Source: Myxococcales bacterium (lineage in GTDB: Bacteria; Myxococcota_A; Bradymonadia; UBA7976; UBA1532). From it: DNA of 64,000 nucleotides. The translations under genes were made by a program, and so were the position numbers. The stretch covers positions 1-64,000 of the forward strand of contig PCCS01000058.1 in NCBI GenBank assembly GCA_002731825.1. Reading direction: 5' to 3'. This document shows, in pieces, positions 28,922 through 37,805 of the stretch (positions are counted from its first letter, which is position 1; every line of letters starts with the position of its first letter). A model generated the notes under the pieces. That model searched no databases. It saw only the letters and a program-made list of their open reading frames with translations, and was not told the DNA's origin.

Positions 28922-30919
28922 TTATTCAGCGGCTGCATCATGAAGAAGCGCTGGGTTGGCCCAGTAAGATGCATCCAGTTGTGCGACTTGCGTCCCCTCG
29001 ATTGGGCGTGTTCCCACAGTCCAGCGGTATACGCCACCGTCGGGTACGATATAGAACCAATTGCCGTTGATATTGCTCATCCACTTTTCAGTCTGGCTAC
29101 CCCAGTTCTCATTGTAGTTTCCGTTGCTGGTAAAGCCATACGTGCTGTCGAGTTGAGCTGCCTGGGTTGCCAAATCGGCACCGCCGTCACAGGTGTTGTT
29201 CGCTGGGGCCTCGGCGCTGATTAAGAGCATGGGGTCTGCATGGTAGGTGGCATCGAGAGTCTCGATGAGGTTACCCTGTGCAGGCCGTGTATTCTGAGTC
29301 CACTTATAAACCTCTCCTGCCGGCGTAATGTAGTGCCACCGACCATTGGCATTTTGGAACCACTTTTCGCCAATGCTACCCCAGTTTTCAGCAAATGAAC
29401 CGGTGAAAACAAAACCATGTGTTTGGTCCAAATTGAAGGCTTTTGCTTCTGCTGTTGTATCCACACAGTCTGCATTGTCTGCCTCGTCTGCATCAGCTGA
29501 ACTAGGGTCAATGGCATCGTGTAGGAGCGTCGGGTTAGCATGATAATTAGCCGAGAACGTCGCCAGCAGCGCGCCGACGATTGGTCGGCTGTTGTTTTCC
29601 CATCGGAACACCTCACCGACAGGCGTGATGTAGAACCAGCGGCGGTTGGTGTTTTGAAACCATTTCTCACCCATGCCAGCCCAATTGGTCGCGTAGGTCC
29701 CGGAGAACGTAAATCCGTACTCTTGGTCCATGTCATAGGCCGACTGAGCCAGTGTGTCGTTATCAACAGCCGGTGGCTGGCAGGTGGCGCCTGGGTTGAT
29801 GGCCGCCGTTAATAGATCTGGGTTTGCATGGAAGTCTGGAGAAAAGGTGCCGACCAGATTTCCGGTGGGTGGGTTGGTTCCATTGGTCCATTCGTAGACC
29901 GCACCCTGTGGTAGAATATAGTGCCAAACAGCATCCCCGCTGCGAAACCACTTTTCATTCAAGCCGCCCCAGTTGGTGGTGTAGCTGCTACGGTTTCCGA
30001 AGCGTCGGTCGGAATCGAGTAAGTAGGCGCTGCATAAGAGTTCCGGGGCAATTTCTGGTTGAGCTGCTTGGGGTAAGTCAACAATGCCACGGATCCAGTC
30101 GATGTAGGCTGCAGGGGAAATGAAGTTGGCGCTGCGGGAACGGACACATGGATTGTCATCGCCAACGGCGACAACGCCACCTGAGGTCACACCGATGAGC
30201 GTCTGGCCCATCAGTAAAGCACCGCCGCTGTCTCCACCGCAGACCAGTTCGTTATTAGGACCGGGGTTGACGACCAAAGACCCGACTGCGTTGTCAACGG
30301 TCTGTTGGTTTTCAAGGTATGTCTCCGTTGTCGCTTGGTACTCAACCTGTCCAACACGGCGAATACCGGTCTCCTCATTCTCGTTTGCCCCAAAACCCAC
30401 GATTGTCAGCAGGTCGCCCTGGTTCGGCTCGCCCATTTCGATTGCCACAACAGGTGCTGGGAGGTCGTCTGCAAATGTCAGGATGGCAACATCGGGCCCA
30501 CTGTATCGGTAGAAGTTATCGCCAAGACGTCGGATATGGGCGGCATTCGCCGAGTAGCCTTCATGAATGTGCATCGCATTGGCAGCTCGGTAAACACCGT
30601 CGATTACAACGTACACATCAGCCGCGCTCGCCGCATTTTCGATGCAGTGAGCGGCCGTCAGGATGGTGCGCTGTTCGATCACAGTACCTGAACAAAGAAA
30701 GCCGCTGTTACCAACGCGAATGTAGAGTCTCAGGATGCCGGGGTGACCGTCACCATCGAGGTTACCGTAACGAACAGGCTGCATAATCACACCCGTCACA
30801 GGCTCTGTCTCAGCGATGACCTCTTGGCCATCCATCTCACCGCAACCGGCTAGGATGGCGAGGCACAGGATCCAAGTGAGTTGGCGGAGTGTGTTTAGTT
30901 TGTTCTGACCGTTGCTCAT
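28922..30919 (-). CDS. Trypsin-like serine protease lipoprotein with four NWGG-EKW repeats
   Basis: 665 residues from ATG 30919 (MSNGQNKL), preferred because GGGGGAAAAG lies directly upstream; the track start is 30943. The lipobox LAGC gives a mature N-terminal Cys, so it is a lipoprotein. The S1 protease domain (about 50-285) has the triad in TAAHC, GPDVAILTF and CGGDSGGAL, plus a matching disulfide pair. The remaining ~370 residues are four copies of a roughly 90-residue unit with the pattern LD..yGF...G.Y..NWG...EKWf....W.YI.P.G.vY.W...tRP..G....d..YhANP.LL. I do not know this unit by name; a binding role to cell wall or carbohydrate is only a guess. Confidence 0.88.
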   Translation of the reverse strand: MSNGQNKLNTLRQLTWILCLAILAGCGEMDGQEVIAETEPVTGVIMQPVRYGNLDGDGHPGILRLYIRVGNSGFLCSGTVIEQRTILTAAHCIENAASAADVYVVIDGVYRAANAMHIHEGYSANAAHIRRLGDNFYRYSGPDVAILTFADDLPAPVVAIEMGEPNQGDLLTIVGFGANENEETGIRRVGQVEYQATTETYLENQQTVDNAVGSLVVNPGPNNELVCGGDSGGALLMGQTLIGVTSGGVVAVGDDNPCVRSRSANFISPAAYIDWIRGIVDLPQAAQPEIAPELLCSAYLLDSDRRFGNRSSYTTNWGGLNEKWFRSGDAVWHYILPQGAVYEWTNGTNPPTGNLVGTFSPDFHANPDLLTAAINPGATCQPPAVDNDTLAQSAYDMDQEYGFTFSGTYATNWAGMGEKWFQNTNRRWFYITPVGEVFRWENNSRPIVGALLATFSANYHANPTLLHDAIDPSSADADEADNADCVDTTAEAKAFNLDQTHGFVFTGSFAENWGSIGEKWFQNANGRWHYITPAGEVYKWTQNTRPAQGNLIETLDATYHADPMLLISAEAPANNTCDGGADLATQAAQLDSTYGFTSNGNYNENWGSQTEKWMSNINGNWFYIVPDGGVYRWTVGTRPIEGTQVAQLDASYWANPALLHDAAAE

Positions 30920-31034
30920 CTTTTCCCCCGATGGCGTTTGCATCGCGCGTTTGCGATACTACTCCTATGAGCAATCATTGTGCCAATTAGTGGGCCCTTT
31001 AATTTCAGGTGTTTAGATGATCTGAAACCGGAGT

Positions 31035-31082
31035 TGTTACACAATAACTGTAACAAAGTGTTACACTGTTACACTGTGACAA
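31035..31082. promoter_or_regulatory. Cluster of TGTTACAC operator-like repeats
   Basis: TGTTACAC occurs at 31035, 31059 and 31067, with an inverted copy TGTAACA at 31049. The central pair makes the perfect inverted repeat TGTAAC-N5-GTTACA (31049-31065). TGTGACAA at 31075 is a further variant. The cluster lies 115-165 bp upstream of the protease lipoprotein gene (minus strand), a plausible promoter or operator position. The binding factor is unknown. Confidence 0.45.
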
Positions 31083-31149
31083 TTTGTTCAACGACGCCGA
31101 TCTAGCCTGTGTAAATGGTGTCTGCGCCAAGGGGTCTTAGACTGTGTCC

Positions 31150-31644
31150 TTAAAGATGTCCGAGCTTCCGTATTTCAGACAAAATTGCCTCTATGGACGC
31201 TGATTTGACTGGCTTGCTACTGCTGGTCAATAATTCTCGACCGACGACATGGCAACCGAGATGAGCAAATTGGATGCGCATGGCGATCAAGACTTTCTGA
31301 CCCTGGCCACCGCTATGTGTCCCGATGGCCACCGGCTTCCCGTTAAATAGAGTTCGAAAATCATGGCTGCGGGTTGATAGCCAGGCGATTGCATTGGTTA
31401 GGCTCGGCGGAATTGAACCGTTGTACTCAGGCGCCAGGACAAAGAAGGCTTTCGCGCGGCCAAATAAAGCATCTAACTCATCAACATCAGCGTCATTGTC
31501 TTCGGACCGAGATGTGTAAAGCGGAATTGAGTACCGTGTGAGGTCGCACAGCTCACAGTCGATCCCATCCGCGCGTGCCTGCGACCATATCGTGTCCGCG
31601 AGGTCTTTGTTTTTTCCGTGACTGGCTGTGCAGATTAACAGCAT
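31150..31644 (-). CDS. NADPH-dependent FMN reductase (flavodoxin-like fold)
   Basis: 164 residues. ASHGKNKDLAD near the N-terminus is the phosphate-binding loop, and FFVLAPEYNGSIPPSLTNAIAWLS is split across the flavin-contacting loop typical of PF03358. The C-terminal part GTHSGGQGQKVLIAMR also fits. GGAGG lies upstream of the ATG. A cytosolic FMN/quinone or chromate-type reductase is the likely role. It stands between the transporter and the protease, in the same direction as both. Confidence 0.85.
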   Translation of the reverse strand: MLLICTASHGKNKDLADTIWSQARADGIDCELCDLTRYSIPLYTSRSEDNDADVDELDALFGRAKAFFVLAPEYNGSIPPSLTNAIAWLSTRSHDFRTLFNGKPVAIGTHSGGQGQKVLIAMRIQFAHLGCHVVGRELLTSSSKPVKSASIEAILSEIRKLGHL

Positions 31645-31691
31645 TGCAATTGAACCTCCGGGCTTGTGCGTGCAGACCCACGTCTTAAGCT

Positions 31692-33644
31692 TTAGTGCAT
31701 ATCAATTGGATGTGCCACATGATTGACCATACCGCGTGGGCCTTGTCGAAATAATGACTTACCGATTAAGATAATTAAGATGGCCAAACTCAACCACTCA
31801 ACCATGGTATGGGCGTGATTGGGGTTGTATGTCGCCACTGTCTGACCAAGGGCGGCATTGGTCAGCCAACCAAGGCAAATAGAGCTGGCAGCGACGCCAA
31901 CCCCAAACCAGAAAGCAATCCTCCGGCCATGCAGAGATGTGAGGACGCCAAATGTAGTTGCATTGGTCGCAGGGCCTGTCAGCAGAAAGGCCAAAGCGGC
32001 ACCGGGCGATACTTGATTTATAATGGCGATTGCCGCCAATGGTGTTGCTGCTGATGCACAAACATACATGGGAATCCCCATCAATGCGAACAGGGGGACT
32101 TGCCAGAATGGTGACACCCCCGCGATCGCCTTGGGATCCATTAGCGGCTCGGCGTAGGCCGCGATAGCAATTCCGACAATCATCCAGGGAATCGTATGGT
32201 CGACCAGCGGACCAAAACCATATTTTAACCCATCGCGTAACCGCTTAGCCAAGGGGGTGTGTTCCGTTTTTTGATCGGCTACGTCCTTCCGTAGATCTGG
32301 TACTTTCTGCCCTAAAACAAGAGCGATCAGGAGAGCGACACAGACCGCGGCCAGCAGTCTTGCCACAGACATCTCAACCCCCAAGAGCGGCAGTGAGATG
32401 AGCATTGCATCGATGCCTAGTTCTGGGGTGGCGACTAAGAATGCAATGGCGGCTGTCGCAGGTACACCTCGAGAGACCAGTGTTTCGTAGAGCGGCAGTA
32501 CACCGCATGAGCAAATGGGCAGCGGTAAGCCAAATGCGAGTCCCTTTACCGCCTGTTTTGATGGGCCGCCCCGTTTGAGCCAGACCAGCGCTTTTTGAAC
32601 GATCAATGCATTTAACAAACCGGCGAAACAATAGGCCAGTACAAGTGCAGGTGCCGCTTCTAATGTGAGATTTATGAACACGTAACCCGCTGCCTGAGAG
32701 ACCGCAGGCACGTCCTCAATCAAAGTCAAAGTGAGCAGACCCATCACGGCGCCCAAAACCCCCCAAACGGCCTTATCGTCGAGGTGGCTATGAGGTTCTA
32801 TTAGATTTCCGTGGCTAGAATGGTCGTGGTGATGGCCATGGTCGTGGTCGTGGTCGTGGTCGTGATCGTGGTTGTGGTCGTGGTTGTGGTCGTGGCCATG
32901 GTTGTGGTCGTGGTTGTGACCATGGTCATGGTCGTGGTGATGGCCATGGTCGTGGTCATGGTCGTGGTCGTGGTCGTGGCCATGGTTGTGTGCGTGGTGA
33001 TGGCCATGGTCGTGGTCGTGATCGTGGTCATGGTCATTTCCATGATTGCAACCGGCAAGTTCTTCTCTATGGGTCACAACATGCATCAAAGCGCCCACGA
33101 CGAATGCTTCAAAAAGAGCCAGTCCAAGTTGCGGGGCCTGATGACTTATGGATTCCCCATAGACGAATCCCAGCACCGTCGCGACGGCAAGCAAGCCGAC
33201 CATGCCAAGAGCATATCCATTCCCCAATCGATCACGAAGACTGACGTAGACGAGCAACCCCACGGGTAATCGGTGCAGTACGATGGCGTAGTCCAGTCCG
33301 TGGGCATGCCCCTGTACTGGCGCGCTTAAGGCAGCGCCATCAAGTGCGTTGTGCAGTAATAGACCGGCGAACACAATCCAAAACGTGGCACCCTGAGCGC
33401 CCCTGATTCGACGCTCGAGTATGCTGGGTAGCAACAGGCCAACCAGGGCGAAGAGAACAGCCCAAAAACCGGCTCTTTGAACGGTCGGCGGTAAGAGAAA
33501 AATCAATCCCAAGCCACCGAGTGACACCAACATGTAGCCGTCGAGCGCGAGGATCCAACCTTTTTTCTCTCGACCGATATGGCCGACCACGGGGCCCAGC
33601 ATTAAGCCAAAGATGGCCCCGCTCAGAGTGAGAATATCTGTCAT
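31692..33644 (-). CDS. Fusion metal transporter: ZIP-like N-terminus, long His-rich linker, ArsP/DUF318-type permease
   Basis: 650 residues from ATG 33644; the track begins at GTG 33659. Residues ~1-190 hold about six helices with ZIP-like metal motifs LLLHNALDGAALS and VLHRLPVGL. Residues ~195-275 are almost purely His/Asp/Asn/Gly, a strong divalent-metal-binding linker. The C-terminal ~370 residues form a DUF318/ArsP_1-type permease with PICSCGVLPLYE, where the CSCG pair is expected to bind metal or thiol species, and ATPELGIDA. A chain joining uptake-type and efflux-type modules suggests handling of a soft or divalent metal. Direction and metal cannot be told from sequence. Confidence 0.82.
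   Translation of the reverse strand: MTDILTLSGAIFGLMLGPVVGHIGREKKGWILALDGYMLVSLGGLGLIFLLPPTVQRAGFWAVLFALVGLLLPSILERRIRGAQGATFWIVFAGLLLHNALDGAALSAPVQGHAHGLDYAIVLHRLPVGLLVYVSLRDRLGNGYALGMVGLLAVATVLGFVYGESISHQAPQLGLALFEAFVVGALMHVVTHREELAGCNHGNDHDHDHDHDHGHHHAHNHGHDHDHDHDHDHGHHHDHDHGHNHDHNHGHDHNHDHNHDHDHDHDHDHGHHHDHSSHGNLIEPHSHLDDKAVWGVLGAVMGLLTLTLIEDVPAVSQAAGYVFINLTLEAAPALVLAYCFAGLLNALIVQKALVWLKRGGPSKQAVKGLAFGLPLPICSCGVLPLYETLVSRGVPATAAIAFLVATPELGIDAMLISLPLLGVEMSVARLLAAVCVALLIALVLGQKVPDLRKDVADQKTEHTPLAKRLRDGLKYGFGPLVDHTIPWMIVGIAIAAYAEPLMDPKAIAGVSPFWQVPLFALMGIPMYVCASAATPLAAIAIINQVSPGAALAFLLTGPATNATTFGVLTSLHGRRIAFWFGVGVAASSICLGWLTNAALGQTVATYNPNHAHTMVEWLSLAILIILIGKSLFRQGPRGMVNHVAHPIDMH
32817..33052 (-). 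repeat. CAYGAY hexanucleotide-like low-complexity tract (His-Asp linker)
   Basis: On the coding strand this is a run of CAT/CAC, GAC/GAT, AAC/AAT and GGC codons giving about 75 residues of His alternating with Asp, Asn or Gly. The tract is prone to slippage and creates long false ORFs on the opposite strand, including the Val-rich one at 32811-33269. Confidence 0.9.
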
Positions 33645-33812
33645 ATTTGATCTGTCCACTTGCCATGACGGACGAACCGTCCCATTGAACCCGTCTCTAA
33701 CATGGCCGATTTTAAATATGAATCATTGACTCGGTTGAAAATTTATACACCCTTATTCACGTTCATTGGATGCCGTCACGAGCGCTCCATTAATTGATTA
33801 GGGTCTAGGTAC

Positions 33813-35267
33813 ATGATTGGTGAACAGGGCGAACATGACGCGGTCATCGTCGGATCTGGGCCTAACGGATTCTCTGCGGCGATCTATTTGGCCCAACAGG
33901 GGTGCCGAGTTTGCATGATTGAGGGTAAATCCAGTGTCGGTGGCGGCATGCGAACACGAGAGTTAACCCAACCGGGATTTCGTCACGACATTTGCTCTGC
34001 AGCACATCCAATGGCCGTTCTATCTCCATTTATGAAGACATTGCCTCTCGGTGATTTTGGACTTGAATGGATTGAGCCGCCCGCCTCTTTTGCCCATCCA
34101 CTCGATGGCGAAAAATCTGTGCTCATGTGGAAAAGCCTTGAACGTACTTCGTCACAGATGGGGACCGATGCTCTCGCCTATCGTAGGCTGATCGAACCAT
34201 TTTTGAACAATCCCGAGACTTTATTCGACGATCTCTTGTCGCCTCTAAAATGGCCCAAAGCACCTTTGCAAATGATTCGCTTCGGCCTGTCCGCTATTCG
34301 TTCGGCAACCGGCTTCGCCAATGGCCGATTTAAAGGGCCACAGGCCAAGGCTTTATTTGCAGGCTGTGCGGCACATTCAATCATGGACCTAGACCGACCC
34401 CTTACTGCGGCTCTTGGTCTGATTTTTTCTATATCAGGTCATTTGACAAGCTGGCCGATAGTGCGGGGGGGCACCGAAGGTCTGACTCTTGCTCTGAGCC
34501 GGTACTTTGAGTCTCTTGGTGGTCAAATCATCACGGACCAGCATATTGAACGGGCTCAGGAATTACCTAGGTCAAAAGTATACCTATTCGATACCTCGCC
34601 CAGGCAACTGGTAGAGATTAACCGGTCTCACCTTCCCAAAGGATACTGTACCCGAGTGGGTCGGTATCGCTACGGACCGGGCGTCTTCAAAATCGACTGG
34701 GCTCTGCGAGAGCCTATTCCTTGGATTGACCCGATGACCTCTCAGGCAGCGACAGTTCATATCGGCGGGGAAATGAATGAAATCGCGGCAGCAGAGAAAG
34801 CCATGTGGCTTGGCCGTCACCCTGAAAAGCCCTTCGTACTCCTTTGCCAACAAAGCCTTTTCGATAACACCCGCGCGCCGTCTGGTCAGCATACAGGGTA
34901 CGCATATTGCCATGTTCCCGCTGGCTCCACTGAAGACCAGACTCAAGCCATCGAATCTCAAATCGAGCGCTTCGCGCCTGGTTTTCGGGATACCGTGATT
35001 GATCGGCACGTGATGAACACCCAGGCGATGACCCGGCATAACCCAAATTATGTGGGTGGTGCTATCGCGGGTGGCATAGCTGATTGGCGCCAATTGTTCA
35101 CGCGCCCTGTACTCAGGCTAAATCCCTATACAACCCCTAATCCGCGTATTTTCATCTGTTCATCGTCGACACCGCCGGGCGGAGGCGTACACGGTATGTG
35201 CGGGTATTATGCGGCTCGAGCGGCCTTTCGACGATTGCAGCGTTTGGACACCACAGCTCTGACCTAA
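33813..35267 (+). CDS. FAD-dependent oxidoreductase of the phytoene-desaturase/PYROXD2 type
   Basis: 484 residues. The N-terminal dinucleotide-binding motif VIVGSGPNGFSAAIYLAQQG is followed by the second motif GGGMRTREL. The C-terminal FAD segment FICSSSTPPGGGVHGMCGYYAA is typical of the CrtI/PYROXD2 group. HDICSAAHPM (about 48) and GRYRYGPGVFKIDWAL match the carotenoid-isomerase-like branch rather than true phytoene desaturases. No carotenoid genes are nearby, so the substrate is open. The ATG has only a weak AGG-type site. Confidence 0.82.
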   Translation: MIGEQGEHDAVIVGSGPNGFSAAIYLAQQGCRVCMIEGKSSVGGGMRTRELTQPGFRHDICSAAHPMAVLSPFMKTLPLGDFGLEWIEPPASFAHPLDGEKSVLMWKSLERTSSQMGTDALAYRRLIEPFLNNPETLFDDLLSPLKWPKAPLQMIRFGLSAIRSATGFANGRFKGPQAKALFAGCAAHSIMDLDRPLTAALGLIFSISGHLTSWPIVRGGTEGLTLALSRYFESLGGQIITDQHIERAQELPRSKVYLFDTSPRQLVEINRSHLPKGYCTRVGRYRYGPGVFKIDWALREPIPWIDPMTSQAATVHIGGEMNEIAAAEKAMWLGRHPEKPFVLLCQQSLFDNTRAPSGQHTGYAYCHVPAGSTEDQTQAIESQIERFAPGFRDTVIDRHVMNTQAMTRHNPNYVGGAIAGGIADWRQLFTRPVLRLNPYTTPNPRIFICSSSTPPGGGVHGMCGYYAARAAFRRLQRLDTTALT

Positions 35268-35362
35268 ACTTCAGTCTGAGTTCGAGACAGTAATCGTCTG
35301 CCCATGGCCGCACTGGTCTGCTAAATTGGGTCGGCGTACTATGAGTTGGAGGAGAGACACAC

Positions 35363-36238
35363 GTGAGTCGCTTCATGTCCGGTAAAAGAGTGGTGATTAC
35401 AGGTGCCAATTCTGGCATTGGGTGGGCCACAGCATGCGCTCTAGTGAAAATGGGTGCCGAACTGATTTTGATTTGTCGAAGTCAGCCAAAGGGCCTGGAT
35501 GCAATCGACCGCATCAAAACAGTCGAGCCGGACGCGGTCATTTCACTTTTCAAATGCGACCTGAGCAGCCAAGAAGATATTCAGGCTGTTTGTGGGCAAT
35601 TGCGGTCCACATACGCCCACATCGACGTATTGATTAACAATGCAGGCGTCTACTTAGCGGAAAGGCGTCAAACCGACGATGGACTCGAACAAACCTTTGC
35701 GGTCAATCACATGGCCTATTTTCTGATGTGCCGCGGGCTATTGAGCTGTTTACAGGCGGCACCCAAAGGGCGAATTGTCAATGTATCCTCCTTCGGGCAT
35801 AGATTGGGGTCCATTAATTTCGACGATTATAACTTTGAGCGCAGGCGTTACTCTCCCATGATGGCCTACTGTGCGAGTAAACTCATGAACGTCCAATTCA
35901 CCCGCTATTTAGCGAATCAATTGGTCGACGATAAGGTCACTGTCAACTGCCTTCACCCAGGCATGGTTCGGTCGGGATTTGCTGTGAGCCAGAAAGATGC
36001 CTTTGCGCTTTTGACGCGACTTGCTGGGGCGTTCTTGGTGTCACCAGAACGAGGGGCTCGTACGTCAATTCACCTTGCAACAAGTCCGGATGTAGCCCAG
36101 GTCTCCGGCGAGTACTATCGGAGCCGGAAAATCGTCAAACCATCTCGTCAAGCTCGGAACATGAAGCAGGCAGAGCAACTTTGGCAATTGAGTGAAGCAC
36201 TGATTCGATACGACCCATGTGTGCCTATAGCGTTTTGA
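35363..36238 (+). CDS. Short-chain dehydrogenase (retinol-dehydrogenase-like)
   Basis: 291 residues from a GTG start with GGAGGAG 8 bp upstream. Classical SDR residues are all present: TGANSGIG, NNAGVY, VSSFGH and the YCASK catalytic pair, with CLHPGMVRS after it. The N-terminal half, including LICRSQPKG, fits NADP preference, but this is only suggestive. The gene lies 95 bp after the FAD oxidoreductase on the same strand, so joint action on a lipid or terpenoid alcohol is possible. It is a separate lineage from the SDR at 17908. Confidence 0.86.
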   Translation: MSRFMSGKRVVITGANSGIGWATACALVKMGAELILICRSQPKGLDAIDRIKTVEPDAVISLFKCDLSSQEDIQAVCGQLRSTYAHIDVLINNAGVYLAERRQTDDGLEQTFAVNHMAYFLMCRGLLSCLQAAPKGRIVNVSSFGHRLGSINFDDYNFERRRYSPMMAYCASKLMNVQFTRYLANQLVDDKVTVNCLHPGMVRSGFAVSQKDAFALLTRLAGAFLVSPERGARTSIHLATSPDVAQVSGEYYRSRKIVKPSRQARNMKQAEQLWQLSEALIRYDPCVPIAF

Positions 36239-36311
36239 GTTTGATGGACCTGACCTATTTTGACCGGGTTGCATGACTCTTTGGCAGATGCCATTTCGTA
36301 GGGAGAGCTAA

Positions 36312-37805
36312 TTGACACCGCTTGAAAAGCTCAAAATGGGCCACATTATTGGGATTATGACCCTTGTTGTTGGCGTCATATACGGCCACACAATTCAGGC
36401 TCAATTCGTTTGGGATGACGTCTTTTTAATCGAGAGAAATCAAAGTCTATCGAATTTTCAAAGCGCGTGGTCCCTTGCTTGGGGCGACTTCTTTGGCCAA
36501 GGCCATTCGACTCAGAGCGGGTATCTCAGACCGATACCAACGATGCTCAATTACCTCACCATAGCCCTGTTTGGATATTCCACTGCTGCCTTTCACGCAA
36601 TCCAGCTCAGTCTGCATCTTTTGGTTTTAACACTGGCAGCGATCCTCCTTCGACAGTGGCGTCTCTCCAACCTATCCATTCTGATTGCCTTGGGTGTTTA
36701 CACCTGTCATCCCATGCAGGTGGAAGCGTTGTCTTTTGTTTCCTGTCGCCCCGAATTATTGGCGGCTGTTTTCGTACTCTCGACATGTCTATGCGTTCAA
36801 AAGAGCCAATCATCTCCGTCGAAATGGTGGACTCTATTGGGCGGTTTAAGCCTCACTTTCGGCTTTTTCTCAAAAGAGACCGCAGTCGTCGTCCTCCCGT
36901 TTTTGTGGTTGACGAGTCACGGTCGTCCAAAGAGCATCCTGTGGGTATTGACGGCATGGACTCTTGGTTTACTGGTTTTCAGATTTAGCTGGAGCCCCAT
37001 TCAAGGGGGAGACGATTCAGGGCTGGCCCTCAACCTATCACTCGCGTTTAACTTGGTCGCGTTCTATGTAAAACAGCTGTTTTTAGTTGAGGGGCCTCGC
37101 TGCCTCTACACCTATTTAGATGTGTACACTTGGCGCTTTGAAACATCGGTTACATGCGTGTTACTCTGTCTATTTGGCGTCTGGATTGCTTTGCTGAGGC
37201 CCAGATCTATGCTGGCCATTGGCTTACTGTGGTTCCTTTTGTTCATAGGGCCTGTATTGCACCTTATTCCTTTCGGGACCTTAGCTGCAGATAGGTACCT
37301 GTATTTGCCATTACTCGGTGTTGTGGCTGCGATTGCTGGCTGTGTTGACGTACTCATCAAAAGACAGAGCCGATATCGATTGTTGGCCGCCACGGTCTCC
37401 TTTCTTGTCCTTCTGGCTTTCTCGGCTTTATCGAAGGTTCGGAGCCAAGAATGGCGGGATGAAATCACACTCTGGTCGGCCGAAGTTGAGATGGCCCCGA
37501 TTCAAGCTCATGCGCTCGTCGAATTAGGGACGGCCATGGCAGACCAAAACCGGATAGCTGATGCCCATAAAGCCTATCGATTGGCTTGGAGACTCAAACC
37601 CGGTGGCCAGATTTTGTTTCGGAACTTAGTCCGAATCGAATCTCAAAAGTTGAGTCGGGACCTTGGGCGTGCCCTTCGGAATGCCGTTTTAGATCCAACC
37701 GTGACACCCGAAACACTCCAGCTATGGTCCGAGAGACTGAAGACCTTAGACCACTCCAATTTGAGTAATTTAATCGATGATCAATTAAAACGGCGTCAAC
37801 GCTGA
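36312..37805 (+). CDS. TMTC/PMT-like polytopic membrane glycosyltransferase with C-terminal TPR
   Basis: 497 residues if translation starts at TTG 36312, which has GGGAGAG about 4 bp upstream; the next ATG is 36336. About ten hydrophobic segments follow. After TM1 comes FVWDDVF, the acidic pair expected for a GT-C-fold transferase, and CHPMQVEALSFVSCRPELL, a motif seen in TMTC-type proteins. The last ~100 residues are soluble and contain a TPR-like unit (ALVELGTAMADQNRIADAHKAYRLAWRLKP). Predicted to move a sugar from a lipid carrier to a periplasmic target; donor and acceptor unknown. Confidence 0.75.
   Translation: MTPLEKLKMGHIIGIMTLVVGVIYGHTIQAQFVWDDVFLIERNQSLSNFQSAWSLAWGDFFGQGHSTQSGYLRPIPTMLNYLTIALFGYSTAAFHAIQLSLHLLVLTLAAILLRQWRLSNLSILIALGVYTCHPMQVEALSFVSCRPELLAAVFVLSTCLCVQKSQSSPSKWWTLLGGLSLTFGFFSKETAVVVLPFLWLTSHGRPKSILWVLTAWTLGLLVFRFSWSPIQGGDDSGLALNLSLAFNLVAFYVKQLFLVEGPRCLYTYLDVYTWRFETSVTCVLLCLFGVWIALLRPRSMLAIGLLWFLLFIGPVLHLIPFGTLAADRYLYLPLLGVVAAIAGCVDVLIKRQSRYRLLAATVSFLVLLAFSALSKVRSQEWRDEITLWSAEVEMAPIQAHALVELGTAMADQNRIADAHKAYRLAWRLKPGGQILFRNLVRIESQKLSRDLGRALRNAVLDPTVTPETLQLWSERLKTLDHSNLSNLIDDQLKRRQR

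Noticed and set aside
32811-33269. Plus-strand Val/Met-rich ORF of 152 residues
   Set aside because: It is the reverse reading of the His-Asp codon tract.
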